Assembly (NCBI GenBank): GCA_024233135.1
Contig: JACKPZ010000008.1
Location: 1-64,000, forward strand
Source of the DNA: Akkermansiaceae bacterium
GTDB lineage: Bacteria; Verrucomicrobiota; Verrucomicrobiia; Verrucomicrobiales; Akkermansiaceae
DNA: 64,000 nucleotides
Reading direction: 5' to 3'
Positions 33,814 to 42,758 of the stretch are shown here, in pieces. The position numbers and the translations under genes are program-made. Position 1 is the first letter of the stretch, and every line of letters starts with the position of its first letter. The notes under the pieces were generated by a model that was not told the origin of the DNA, ran no database searches, and saw nothing but the letters and a program-made list of their open reading frames with translations.

Positions 33814-36441
33814 ATGGAAAAAACGCCAATCTATCGATCGAGTCGTACCGCCGTCGCCTTGATGGCCGCCGCCTCCACCATGCCCGTCGTCATCACCGAC
33901 GCGAACGCGCAGGAGGGATACGGCTACAGCAGCCTCGCCCAGCGCGAGATGATCCGCCGCCAGGACGCGGTGGCGGAAGGAGACCGGCTCCTCATGGAAG
34001 GTCGTGAGGCGTATGCCAAGGGCGACTATCAACAAGCCGTCGATAAATACCGCCAGGCTCTCGACCGCGTTCCGGACGCCCCGATGTTCTCGGATCGCCG
34101 CCAAAGCTACACCGAGCACCTCAGCGACGCGTCCGTGGCGCTTTCCATGCAGCACCGCAAGGTGGGCAAATACGCCGAGGCCCGCACGCTTCTCGAAGGT
34201 GTGCTCGCCGTCGACCCGAACGACTTCAACGCCAAGCGCGAACTCGGATACCTCGACGACCCGATCCGCACCAACCCGGCGCTTACCTACGAGCACACCC
34301 AGAACGTCGACAAGGTCCGCCGCACGCTTTACATGGCGGAGGGCAATTACAACCTTGGCAAGTTCGACTCGGCCAAGTCGGAGTACGAGAATGTTCTTCG
34401 TCTCGATCCCTACAACAGCGCCGCCCGCCGCGGTCTCGAGCGTCTCGCCCAGGCCAAGACCGATTACTATCGCGCCGCTTACGACCACACCCGCGCCGAG
34501 CTTCTGATGGAAGTCGACAAGGCTTGGGAACTCACCGTTCCGGCCGAAGCGCCCGACCTCGGACCCACTGGTCCGGAAGGTCCGATTGAAACCGACGGTG
34601 TCGCCTACATCACGGAAAAGCTCCGCCGCATCATCATTCCCCGCATCGACTTCGACGACACCACGGTCGAGGAAGCCATCGACTTCCTCCGCCTGCGTTC
34701 CGCCGAGCTCGACACGCTTGAGCTGGATCCCGCCCGCAAAGGAGTCAACTTCGTTGTCCGCCGTCCTCGCAATGCGGGAGGTGGCGCCGCCGATGCCGGC
34801 CTCGACGCCGCGTCGGGTGACGGTGGTCTGCCGAGTGGTGGTTCCGATCCGGGCTCGCTCCGCATCCGCGAACTCCGCGTCCGCAACGTGCCGCTCGCCC
34901 AGGCCCTCAAATATATCTGCGACGCCACCAAGCTCCGCTACAAGGTCGATGACTACGCCGTGACCTTGGTTCCGCAGACGGAAACCGGTGAGGACATCTT
35001 CACCCGCACGTTTACCGTCTCGCCGGACTTCCAGACCCAGCTCGACACGGGTGGTGGCGAAGGTGGCGGCGTCAGCGACGACCCGTTCGCCGAGCCCGCC
35101 GCAGGCGGTGGTGCGACCCTCCGTCCGCGCCCGCCGATCGACGAACTCCTCAAGCGTGCCGGCATCAATTTTGCGGAAGGCACCTCGGCCACTCTCAGCA
35201 GTTCCGGCACATTGCTTGTCACCAACACCCCAACCGAGTTGGACAAGGTTGAACAGTTGGTTCAGGCGATTTCCACCAAGCAGCCGAAGCAGGTCAAGAT
35301 CACCACCAAGTTCGTGGAAATCTCTCAGGAGAACAACGACGAGCTCGGCTTCGACTGGATCGTCAACCCCTTCGGTCTCTCCGCCCACAACGTGTTCGGC
35401 TCCGGCGGCACCCAGGGCAACCAACAGGGCCGCACCGGTGGTGACTTCATCAGCCCGGTCGGCGGCACCTCGGTTGATGGCATTCCGGCCGATCCGACCC
35501 AGTTCTCGAGCAACGGCATGACCAATGGTCTCCGCTCCGGCGACTACGCGATCAACCGCAACAGCATCGATGCGATCCTCAACAACCCGAACCGCACCGC
35601 CCAATCCGGTAGCGTGGCCCCGGGCATCGCGGCGATCACCGGTCTGTTCTCCGACGGCCAGGTGCAGATGATCATGCGCGGCCTCGCCCAGAAGAAGGGC
35701 ACGGACCTGATGACCGCACCCTCGGTCACCGCCCGCTCCGGCCAGAAGGCGACCATCGAGATCATCCGCGAATTCATCTATCCCACCGAATACGAACCCC
35801 CGGAACTTCCGAACAGCGTCGGCGGTGGATTCAGCGGTGGTTTCGACTCCGTCTTCGGATCGTCGAGCGGCAGCTTCCCGGTCACCCCGGCCACGCCGAC
35901 CGCGTTCGAAACCCGCAACACCGGTGTCACCCTCGAAATCGAACCCACCATCGGTGAGAACGACTTCGTCATCGACCTTCGCTTCGTTCCGGAAATCGTC
36001 GAGTTCGAAGGTTTCATCAACTACGGCTCGCCGATCCAATCGCCCGGCACCGACGCCCTCGGCAACCCGGTCACGACGATCGTCACCGAGAACCGCATCG
36101 AAATGCCGGTGTTCTCCGCACGCCGCGTCAACACCTCGCTCACCATCTATGACGGCTACACCGTCGCGGTCGGTGGCCTGATGCGCGAAGACGTTCAGAA
36201 CGTCGAGGACAAGGTGCCGATCTTCGGCGACATCCCGATCATCGGCCGGCTGTTCCAGTCCAAGGCGGAGAACCGGATCAAGAGCAACCTGATCATCTTC
36301 GTCACGGCGCAGATCATCGATGCCACCGGTCGCCCGCTCCGCGGTGCCGATGCCGGCGGCAGCGTGCCGGTCTCCACCGGCGGCACCGATGTCGGCGGCG
36401 GCGTGCTTCCTCCGATGGAGGATCTGCCACCGGCCGAGTGA
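33814..36441 (+). CDS. Secretin with N-terminal TPR region (Amuc_1098-like, PilQ/GspD family)
   Basis: Outer-membrane channel of the pilus or secretion machine, 875 residues. A signal peptide ends at DANAQ; TPR-like helices occupy about residues 55-230 (AYAKGDYQQAVDKYRQAL; AEARTLLEGVLAVDPND). STN/N0-like and N1-type domains follow, then the secretin core with NTPTELDKVEQLVQAI and the C-terminal signature GYTVAVGGLMREDVQNVEDK, VPIFGDIPIIGRLFQSK and NLIIFVTAQIIDATGRPL. A Gly-rich tail ends the protein. ATG 33814 starts the signal peptide; a longer frame upstream is not used. An intrinsic terminator follows at 36487. Confidence 0.93.
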   Translation: MEKTPIYRSSRTAVALMAAASTMPVVITDANAQEGYGYSSLAQREMIRRQDAVAEGDRLLMEGREAYAKGDYQQAVDKYRQALDRVPDAPMFSDRRQSYTEHLSDASVALSMQHRKVGKYAEARTLLEGVLAVDPNDFNAKRELGYLDDPIRTNPALTYEHTQNVDKVRRTLYMAEGNYNLGKFDSAKSEYENVLRLDPYNSAARRGLERLAQAKTDYYRAAYDHTRAELLMEVDKAWELTVPAEAPDLGPTGPEGPIETDGVAYITEKLRRIIIPRIDFDDTTVEEAIDFLRLRSAELDTLELDPARKGVNFVVRRPRNAGGGAADAGLDAASGDGGLPSGGSDPGSLRIRELRVRNVPLAQALKYICDATKLRYKVDDYAVTLVPQTETGEDIFTRTFTVSPDFQTQLDTGGGEGGGVSDDPFAEPAAGGGATLRPRPPIDELLKRAGINFAEGTSATLSSSGTLLVTNTPTELDKVEQLVQAISTKQPKQVKITTKFVEISQENNDELGFDWIVNPFGLSAHNVFGSGGTQGNQQGRTGGDFISPVGGTSVDGIPADPTQFSSNGMTNGLRSGDYAINRNSIDAILNNPNRTAQSGSVAPGIAAITGLFSDGQVQMIMRGLAQKKGTDLMTAPSVTARSGQKATIEIIREFIYPTEYEPPELPNSVGGGFSGGFDSVFGSSSGSFPVTPATPTAFETRNTGVTLEIEPTIGENDFVIDLRFVPEIVEFEGFINYGSPIQSPGTDALGNPVTTIVTENRIEMPVFSARRVNTSLTIYDGYTVAVGGLMREDVQNVEDKVPIFGDIPIIGRLFQSKAENRIKSNLIIFVTAQIIDATGRPLRGADAGGSVPVSTGGTDVGGGVLPPMEDLPPAE

Positions 36442-36486
36442 TCGACGGCTGAGTCCTTGACCAGAATTTCCCGCAAGGGAATCCCG

Positions 36487-36523
36487 AGCGGGCGGAGGGA
36501 AATCCTCCGCCCGCTTCTTTTCT
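36487..36523 (+). terminator. Intrinsic terminator after the secretin gene
   Basis: AGCGGGCGGAGG (36487-36498) pairs perfectly with CCTCCGCCCGCT (36504-36515) across a five-base loop, followed by the T-rich tail TCTTTTCTT. A 12-base GC-rich stem with T-tract is a textbook Rho-independent terminator. It ends the Amuc_1102-1098-like operon 46 bases after the stop and just before coaE-rho. Confidence 0.85.
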
Positions 36524-36558
36524 TGATCCGACATCGGCCTGTGGGAATCTTCGCGGCC

Positions 36559-38478
36559 ATGCAGATCATGGCGCTCACCGGTGGCATCGCGTCGGGAAAA
36601 TCGACGGTCTGCCGGTTCCTCCGCGAGTGGCTGCCGAAGCTCGAGATCTTCGACTGCGATGCCGCGGTACATCAATTGTTGGACTCCGACCCGGAGACCG
36701 CCGCCATCGTTTCTGAATCCTTCGGCTCGGACGCGCTCGATGCGAACGGTCGGATCGACCGCCATTTCCTCCGCGGCCGGGTGTTTTCCGACAGCGACGC
36801 GCGGCTCCGCCTCGAGGCGATCCTCCACCCGCGGGTGCGGCAGGAATGTCTTGCTTCCCTTGAACAGGCTGCTACACGGGGCGCGGAGCTTTTCATTGCG
36901 GATGTTCCGCTCTTCTTTGAAAAGGGGTTCGATTTCGGTCAGGACAAGGTCTTGGTGGTCGCATCCTCCCGCTCCACCCAAATCCGGCGCCTGCGGGCCC
37001 GCGGAGGATTTGAGGACTCGTTGATCGAGTCGGTCCTCGCCGCCCAGCTTCCCGTCGAAGAGAAGATTTCCCTCGCCGACGTGGTGTTTTGGAACGAAGG
37101 CCCGCCTTCGGTGCTCCGCTCCCAGGTCCGCCGCTTCTGCCAACACTTTCTCATGACATCCACTCCAGAATCCGAGAACCCGGAAGGCGCTTCGACCGCA
37201 TCCGCGGAAATCCCCGCCGCTCCGGCATCCATCGACATCAACGAATTCCGCCGCAAGTCGCTCGCGGACCTGCAGGCGATGGCCGAGGCCCTGCCGACCC
37301 GCATCCAACCCGGCATCTCGAAGAGCCAGCTCACCCACGAGCTGCTCTGGTTCCTCGGTCATGAGGGGGCCGGTCTTGTCTGCGAGGGGGTCCTCGAGCC
37401 CGCCAAGGAGAACTACTCGATGCTCCGCGATCCGGAGCGCAGCTTCCGCCCCGGTCCGGATGACATCCACATCAACGCGAGCATGGTGCGCGAGCACGGC
37501 CTCCGCCCCGGCCAGATGGTCAAAGTGCGCGCCCGTTCGCCCCGCGAGCGAGACAAGTACCTCTACGCTCTCGAAGTCCTCGAAGTCGAGGGAATCCCGA
37601 TCGCCGACTATCAGCCGCCCAAGGACTTCGACCGCCTCACGCCTTTGTTCCCCGACCAGCGGATCCACCTCGAAGGCGAGGGACCTGATTTCCTCGGAGT
37701 CCGCGTCATCGACTTGATCGCCCCGCTCGGCAAAGGCCAGCGCGGCATCATCGTTGCCCCGCCGCGGGGCGGAAAGACGATCCTGCTCAAACAGATCGCC
37801 CGTTCGATCAAACAGAACCACCCGAAGGCGGAACTCATCATCCTGCTTCTCGACGAGCGGCCGGAAGAGGTGACCGACTTCGAGGAAACCGTCGGCGCGC
37901 GCGTTTTCGCGTCCACTTTCGATGAATCTCCGAAGCGCCACTCGCAGGTGGCCGAGCTCGTCATCGAGCGCGCGAAACGTCTCGTCGAACTCGGCAAGGA
38001 CGTCGTGCTCCTGCTGGACTCGCTCACCCGTCTCGCCCGCGGCTACAACTCCGCGATGCAGGGCGGGCCGATCGGTTCCGGCGGCGTCAGCCCCGTCGCC
38101 CTGCAGAAGGCGCGCAAGTTCTTCGGCAGCGCCCGCAACGTCGAGGAAGGCGGATCGCTCACCATCCTCGCCACCGCCCTGGTGGAAACCGAAAGCCGCC
38201 TCGACGACGTGGTCTTCGAGGAGTTCAAGGGCACCGGCAACATGGAGGTGCGCCTCGACCGCGAGCTCGCCGAGCGCCGCGTCTATCCCGCCATCCACAT
38301 CCCGCAGTCCGGCACCCGCAACGACGACCGCCTCTATCACCCCGACGAGTTCGTCAAGGTCATCGACATCCGGCGCCAGCTCGCCGGCCTGCCGATCGGC
38401 GACGCCATCGAGACCCTGCTCGCCAATCTGCGGCCCACCAAGACCAACGCGGAGCTGCTGCTTCGTGGGCTGCGGTGA
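36559..38478 (+). CDS. Dephospho-CoA kinase fused in frame to transcription termination factor Rho
   Basis: One uninterrupted frame of 639 residues. Residues 1-198 are CoaE, last enzyme of coenzyme A synthesis: P-loop LTGGIASGKSTV, FDCDAAVHQLL, HPRVRQECL and ADVPLFFEKGF. Residues 199-639 are a complete Rho: N-terminal DLQAMAEALP helices, cold-shock RNA-binding domain (DIHINASMVREHGLRPGQMV), P-loop APPRGGKTILLK, LLLDERPEEVTDFEE, RLARGYNSAMQGGPIGSGGV and the C-terminal REPERRV-like region. ATG 37153 could start Rho alone (441 residues) but has no Shine-Dalgarno. Both halves have normal family length, so this is either a true fusion or two products from one frame. Confidence 0.88.
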   Translation: MQIMALTGGIASGKSTVCRFLREWLPKLEIFDCDAAVHQLLDSDPETAAIVSESFGSDALDANGRIDRHFLRGRVFSDSDARLRLEAILHPRVRQECLASLEQAATRGAELFIADVPLFFEKGFDFGQDKVLVVASSRSTQIRRLRARGGFEDSLIESVLAAQLPVEEKISLADVVFWNEGPPSVLRSQVRRFCQHFLMTSTPESENPEGASTASAEIPAAPASIDINEFRRKSLADLQAMAEALPTRIQPGISKSQLTHELLWFLGHEGAGLVCEGVLEPAKENYSMLRDPERSFRPGPDDIHINASMVREHGLRPGQMVKVRARSPRERDKYLYALEVLEVEGIPIADYQPPKDFDRLTPLFPDQRIHLEGEGPDFLGVRVIDLIAPLGKGQRGIIVAPPRGGKTILLKQIARSIKQNHPKAELIILLLDERPEEVTDFEETVGARVFASTFDESPKRHSQVAELVIERAKRLVELGKDVVLLLDSLTRLARGYNSAMQGGPIGSGGVSPVALQKARKFFGSARNVEEGGSLTILATALVETESRLDDVVFEEFKGTGNMEVRLDRELAERRVYPAIHIPQSGTRNDDRLYHPDEFVKVIDIRRQLAGLPIGDAIETLLANLRPTKTNAELLLRGLR

Positions 38479-38565
38479 CGATGGTGATGAAGTCGTGGCA
38501 CTTCGTTTTCCCCTTGCCCAACCTTCCGCAGGCCTGCTGATCATCGCGGATCGTTGATAACAGGC

Positions 38566-39057
38566 ATGAAAACGATTCTTCTCCCCATTCTCGCGGCTTG
38601 TCTGGTTTCCGGCGCCCAAGCGGCATCTCTCATCTTCACCGCGACCCTCAACGGAGCGCAGGAAGTTCCTTCCGTGGCGACGACCGGCTTTGGCACAGCC
38701 ACCCTCACGATTGACGATGTCACCGGCGTGTGGACGCTCAGCGGTTCGTTTTCCTCGTTGCTGGGCAACGCCACCGCATCCCACATCCACGGTCCCGCCC
38801 TCGTTGGCGTGAATGCCGGTGTGGTCAAGGGTTTGACGATCACCGCGTCGACCTCCGGCACGATCAGCGGTTCCAGTGCCGCCACCGGCGTCTATTCCGC
38901 TGGCCAGATTGCGGATCTCAAGAACGGTCTCCACTACGTCAATGTTCACTCCAGCAGCTTTGGTGGGGGCGAGATCCGGGGGCAGTTGGTTCCCGAACCC
39001 GGTGCCGCGCTGCTCGGTCTTCTGGCGATCCCGCTGGTGGCCCGCCGCAGACGTTGA
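38566..39057 (+). CDS. Secreted CHRD-domain protein with PEP-CTERM-like sorting signal
   Basis: The 163-residue protein has a signal peptide (MKTILLPILAACLVSGAQA) and a CHRD domain, recognised by FTATLNGAQEVPSVATTGFG, TLTIDDVTGVWTLSG, ASHIHGPALVG and a C-terminal VHSSSFGGGEIRGQL. It ends with VPEPGAALLGLLAIPLVARRRR-type residues: Val-Pro-Glu-Pro, a hydrophobic stretch and an Arg cluster, the PEP-CTERM signal that exosortase/archaeosortase-like systems recognise. No exosortase gene is in the window. It probably is an exported envelope or matrix protein. Confidence 0.85.
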   Translation: MKTILLPILAACLVSGAQAASLIFTATLNGAQEVPSVATTGFGTATLTIDDVTGVWTLSGSFSSLLGNATASHIHGPALVGVNAGVVKGLTITASTSGTISGSSAATGVYSAGQIADLKNGLHYVNVHSSSFGGGEIRGQLVPEPGAALLGLLAIPLVARRRR

Positions 39058-39110
39058 AACGTGTCCTCCGTTGCTGTGGGACGACCGCCACGTTTCCCGC
39101 AACTGGTTCA

Positions 39111-39139
39111 TTGACAGCCCGCTTTCACGGTGCTTAGCC
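39111..39139 (+). promoter_or_regulatory. Candidate sigma70-type promoter of the dikinase gene
   Basis: TTGACA at 39111-39116 is a perfect -35 hexamer, followed after exactly 17 bases by TTAGCC (39134-39139), a partial -10 match. It lies about 80 bases upstream of the pyruvate phosphate dikinase start and after the CHRD stop. The -10 is weak, so confidence is moderate. Confidence 0.4.
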
Positions 39140-39221
39140 TCCCGCGCGTTTTCGCCGGGGGGGTCCTTGTTCGGTTCCCGGAGTCCCGGCAACCCATACC
39201 CGAACACGATACACCACCACG

Positions 39222-42071
39222 ATGGCTACCAAAAAGAAGGCTGCGAAACCCGCGGCCAAAAAAGCGGCGAAAAAGTCCGCCACCAAGAAGTCGCCCGCCG
39301 GCAAGCAGGTCAAATACGTCTACACATGGGGAGACGGCAAGGCCGACGGCAACGGCACCATGAAGGCGCTCCTCGGCGGCAAGGGTGCGAACCTCGCCGA
39401 GATGACCCTCATCGGTCTTCCGGTGCCCGCCGGTTTCACGATCACCACCGAGGTCTGCACCTACTACTACGCCAACAAGCGTACCTATCCGAAGGTCCTT
39501 CGCTCGCAGATGGAGGCCGCCGTGGCCAACATGGAGAAAATCATGGGCTACAAGTTCGGTGACTCGAAGGGCTTCCCGCTCCTCGTCGCCGTCCGCTCGG
39601 GTGCCCGTGACTCGATGCCGGGCATGATGGACACCGTGCTCAACCTCGGCCTCAACGACGCCACCGTCGAGTCGCTCTCGAAGGCCACCAACAACGAGCG
39701 CTTCGCCTGGGACTGCTACCGCCGTTTCATCCAAATGTATGGCGACGTCGTGCTCGGCGTGCAGAAGCGCGAAGGCGAGGACCACGAGCCTTTCGAAACC
39801 GTCATCGAACATTACAAACACGAGGTCTACGGCAAGGACATCGTCGATTCCGACCTGACCGCCGACGACAACAAGGAACTCGTTTCCCGTTTCAAGAAAC
39901 TCGTCAAGGACCGCACCGGTCACGGTTTCCCGGCCGATCCGTGGGAGCAGCTCGAAGGTGCCGCCGGCGCCGTGTTCGGTTCCTGGATGAACGACCGCGC
40001 GATCGTGTATCGCCGCAAGTATGGCATCCCCGCCGAGTGGGGCACCGCCGTCAACGTGCAGGCGATGGTCTTCGGCAACACCGGCAGCAACTCCGGTTCC
40101 GGCGTGGCCTTCACCCGCAACCCCGCCAACGGCACCAACGAGCTCTATGGTGAGTTCCTCGTCAACGCCCAGGGCGAGGACGTGGTCGCCGGTGTCCGCA
40201 CCCCGGATCCCGTCGCCGGCATGGCCAAGGCGCTGCCGAAGGCGTACAAGGATCTCCTCAAGGTCCGCCAGATCCTCGAGAAACACTTCCGCGACGTCCA
40301 GGACGTCGAGTTCACCATCCAGGATGGCAAACTGTTCATGCTTCAGACCCGCAACGGCAAGCGCACCGCCGCCGCCGCGCTGAAGTTCGCCGCCGACATG
40401 GTCAAGGAGAAGCTCATCGATTGGCAGACCGCCGTGATGCGCAACCCGGCCGACCAGCTCGACCAACTCCTCGCTCCGGTCTTCGACGCCGCCGAGGTCA
40501 AGAAGGCCGACGTGATCGCCAAGGGCCTCCCGGCCGGTCCGGGCGCCGCCTCCGGCAAGATCTACCTCAACGCCGACCGCGCCGCCGCCGCCGCCAACAA
40601 GGGTGAGAAGGTGCTGCTCGTGCGCGTCGAAACGTCGCCGGAAGACCTTCGTGGCATGATCGCCGCCGAGGGCATCCTCACCTCCCGCGGCGGGGTTTCC
40701 TCGCACGCCGCCCTCGTCGCCCGCCAGATGGGCAAGGTCTGCATCTGCGGTGCCTCCGGCGTGGAGATCGACTACGACAAACTCACCGTCAAGGCGGGTG
40801 GCAAGACCTTCAAGGAAGGGGATTACCTCTCGATCGACGGCACCGCCGGCACCGTGTTCGGCGGCGAGATCGCCACCGCTCCCTCGGAGATCATCACCGG
40901 CCTCATCAACAACAACAAGAAGGCCCAGAAGACCGAGAAGTTCCAGAACTTCGCCCAGCTCATGGATTGGTGCGCGCAAGCCACCAAGCTCGGTGTCCGC
41001 ACCAACGCGGACACTCCGGAGCAGGTCAAGAACGCCGTCGCGTTCGGCGCGGAAGGCATCGGCCTCACCCGCACCGAGCACATGTTCTTCGAAGGTGACC
41101 GCATCGACGCGATGCGCGAGATGATCCTCGCCGACAACGAGGACCACCGCCGCGCCGCGCTCAAGAAGCTCCTGCCGCACCAGCGCAAGGACTTCCTCGG
41201 CATCTTCAAGGCGCTCGCCGGCAAGCCGGCCACCATCCGCCTTCTGGACCCGCCGCTCCACGAGTTCCTGCCCCACACCAAGGAGCAGCAGATGGACCTC
41301 GCCCGGAAGATCAACGTGCCGGTGGAAACCATCATCCAGCGCGTGCACGACCTCCACGAGTTCAACCCGATGCTCGGTCACCGCGGCTGCCGTCTCGCCA
41401 TTTCCTATCCGGAAATCGCCGAGATGCAGGCCCAGGCGATCTTCGAAGCCGCCGCCCAGTGCGTGAAGACCGGCGTCCCGGTCCAGCCGGAGGTCATGGT
41501 TCCGCTCGTCGGCTACGCCCGTGAGCTCGAACTCCAGGTCGACATCATCCACCGGGTCGCCAAGGAAGTCATGGCCGCCAAGGGTGTGAAGTTCAGCTAC
41601 CTCGTCGGCACCATGATCGAAGTCCCGCGTGGCGCCGTCACCGCGGACGAGATCGCCAAGCACGCGCAGTTCTTCTCCTTCGGCACGAACGACCTCACCC
41701 AGACCGCGCTCGGCGTCAGCCGCGACGACATGGGCTCGTTCCTCAACAGCTACACGGAGAACGATATCTATCCGAAGAACCCGTTCGCCTCGCTCGACAC
41801 CACCGGCGTCGGCCAGTTGATGGAAACCGCCGTGGCCAAGGGCCGCTCGACCCGCCCGGGCATCAAGCTCGGCATCTGCGGTGAGCACGGTGGCGATCCG
41901 GATTCGGTGACCTTCTGCCACAAGCTCGGCCTCAACTACGTCTCCTGCTCGCCGTTCCGCGTGCCGGTCGCCCGCCTCGCCGCCGCCCAGGCCGCGATCG
42001 CCGGTGGCTCCAAGCCGAAGGCGAAAAAGGCTGCGAAGAAAGCCGCCAAAAAGGCTGCCAAGAGCAAGTAA
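39222..42071 (+). CDS. ppdK: Pyruvate, phosphate dikinase with lysine/alanine-rich tails
   Basis: PPDK interconverts pyruvate, ATP and phosphate with phosphoenolpyruvate, AMP and pyrophosphate. The 949-residue protein has the ATP-grasp domain (GGKGANLAEMTLIGLPVPAGFT; VAVRSGARDSMPGMMDTVLN), the phosphohistidine domain (GILTSRGGVSSHAALVARQMGK) and the PEP-binding barrel (LGHRGCRLAISYPEI; FSFGTNDLTQTALG; LGICGEHGGDP). It is longer than the usual 875-890 because both ends carry histone-H1-like sequence: MATKKKAAKPAAKKAAKK at the N-terminus and KPKAKKAAKKAAKKAAKS at the C-terminus. A strong terminator follows. Confidence 0.95.
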   Translation: MATKKKAAKPAAKKAAKKSATKKSPAGKQVKYVYTWGDGKADGNGTMKALLGGKGANLAEMTLIGLPVPAGFTITTEVCTYYYANKRTYPKVLRSQMEAAVANMEKIMGYKFGDSKGFPLLVAVRSGARDSMPGMMDTVLNLGLNDATVESLSKATNNERFAWDCYRRFIQMYGDVVLGVQKREGEDHEPFETVIEHYKHEVYGKDIVDSDLTADDNKELVSRFKKLVKDRTGHGFPADPWEQLEGAAGAVFGSWMNDRAIVYRRKYGIPAEWGTAVNVQAMVFGNTGSNSGSGVAFTRNPANGTNELYGEFLVNAQGEDVVAGVRTPDPVAGMAKALPKAYKDLLKVRQILEKHFRDVQDVEFTIQDGKLFMLQTRNGKRTAAAALKFAADMVKEKLIDWQTAVMRNPADQLDQLLAPVFDAAEVKKADVIAKGLPAGPGAASGKIYLNADRAAAAANKGEKVLLVRVETSPEDLRGMIAAEGILTSRGGVSSHAALVARQMGKVCICGASGVEIDYDKLTVKAGGKTFKEGDYLSIDGTAGTVFGGEIATAPSEIITGLINNNKKAQKTEKFQNFAQLMDWCAQATKLGVRTNADTPEQVKNAVAFGAEGIGLTRTEHMFFEGDRIDAMREMILADNEDHRRAALKKLLPHQRKDFLGIFKALAGKPATIRLLDPPLHEFLPHTKEQQMDLARKINVPVETIIQRVHDLHEFNPMLGHRGCRLAISYPEIAEMQAQAIFEAAAQCVKTGVPVQPEVMVPLVGYARELELQVDIIHRVAKEVMAAKGVKFSYLVGTMIEVPRGAVTADEIAKHAQFFSFGTNDLTQTALGVSRDDMGSFLNSYTENDIYPKNPFASLDTTGVGQLMETAVAKGRSTRPGIKLGICGEHGGDPDSVTFCHKLGLNYVSCSPFRVPVARLAAAQAAIAGGSKPKAKKAAKKAAKKAAKSK

Positions 42072-42085
42072 GCCCGTCTAACGAA

Positions 42086-42123
42086 AACGCTCCGTCCCGG
42101 TATCCGGGGCGGGGCGTTTTTTT
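42086..42123. terminator. Strong bidirectional intrinsic terminator after the dikinase gene
   Basis: A 15-base-pair stem (42086-42100 with 42104-42118, two G-T pairs) with a three-base loop is followed by five Ts. On the reverse strand the same stem is followed by TTCGTT, so it can also stop transcripts of the leftward EF-hand operon, whose last stop is at 42140. Confidence 0.92.
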
Positions 42124-42139
42124 GTGAGCGGTTTCTTGA

Positions 42140-42730
42140 TCAACGGCCGCCTTGGCCGCCTTGGCCGCGCGGGCCACGGCGTGGTGGTCTGCCCTGGCCG
42201 CCGGGGCCTTGTGGACCTTCACCGTCTTCGGCTCCGTCGTCTTCGTCCATCGGCGGGCGGCCGCCACGGCGCGGCGGGCGGAGTTCGTCGCGGGTCAGTT
42301 CGCCGTCCTCGTTTGTGTCGAGCTTGGCGAGGGACTCCGGGGCGTTTTCGATTTCCTCGGCGGAGATCTTGCCGTCGCGGTCGGTATCGAGCGCGGCGAC
42401 CACCGGTGGCGGCCCCATCGGCCGCTTGCCGCGGCGCATCGGACGGTCCTCCGGCGCTTCTTCATCACCTTCCGGCGCGTCGGCCGCGTCTTCCGGTGGT
42501 TTCGGCCGGAGTTCGTCGCGGGTCAGCTCGCCGTCCTGGTTTTCATCGAGCGTGGCGAGGGCTTCGGAGGAGCCTGCGATCTCCTCGGCGGAGATTTTGC
42601 CGTCCTGGTCCGCGTCGAGCACGGCGATGACGGGTGGCGGCGGTCCCGGAGGCCCGCCTTGTCCGGGTTGCGCGTGGAGGGTGCCCGCGGCGGCGATCGC
42701 TGCCGCGATGGTATACAGTGTCGGTTTCAT
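42140..42730 (-). CDS. Secreted EF-hand protein with four calcium loops
   Basis: The 196-residue protein has a signal peptide (MKPTLYTIAAAIAAAGTLHA) and four EF-hand loops: DADQDGKISAEE, DENQDGELTRDE, DTDRDGKISAEE and DTNEDGELTRDE. They come as two related pairs, each preceded by a PPPV-type stretch, so the protein arose by internal duplication. Linkers are Pro/Gly/Arg-rich, and the tail is Gly-Gln-Arg-rich. It starts 28 bases after the stop of a second EF-hand gene and probably shares its transcript. Likely periplasmic calcium binding; partner unknown. Confidence 0.85.
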   Translation of the reverse strand: MKPTLYTIAAAIAAAGTLHAQPGQGGPPGPPPPVIAVLDADQDGKISAEEIAGSSEALATLDENQDGELTRDELRPKPPEDAADAPEGDEEAPEDRPMRRGKRPMGPPPVVAALDTDRDGKISAEEIENAPESLAKLDTNEDGELTRDELRPPRRGGRPPMDEDDGAEDGEGPQGPGGQGRPPRRGPRGQGGQGGR

Positions 42731-42758
42731 TGTTTTGGTCGGTGGTGGATTTCAGGAT

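Noticed and set aside
33721..39207. 1828-codon open frame on the minus strand
   Set aside because: It is antisense to the secretin, coaE-rho and CHRD genes, all clearly real. Long antisense frames arise from GC-rich codon use.
39108..41921. 937-codon open frame on the minus strand
   Set aside because: It is the shadow of the dikinase gene; the translation has no recognisable domain and is compositionally skewed.
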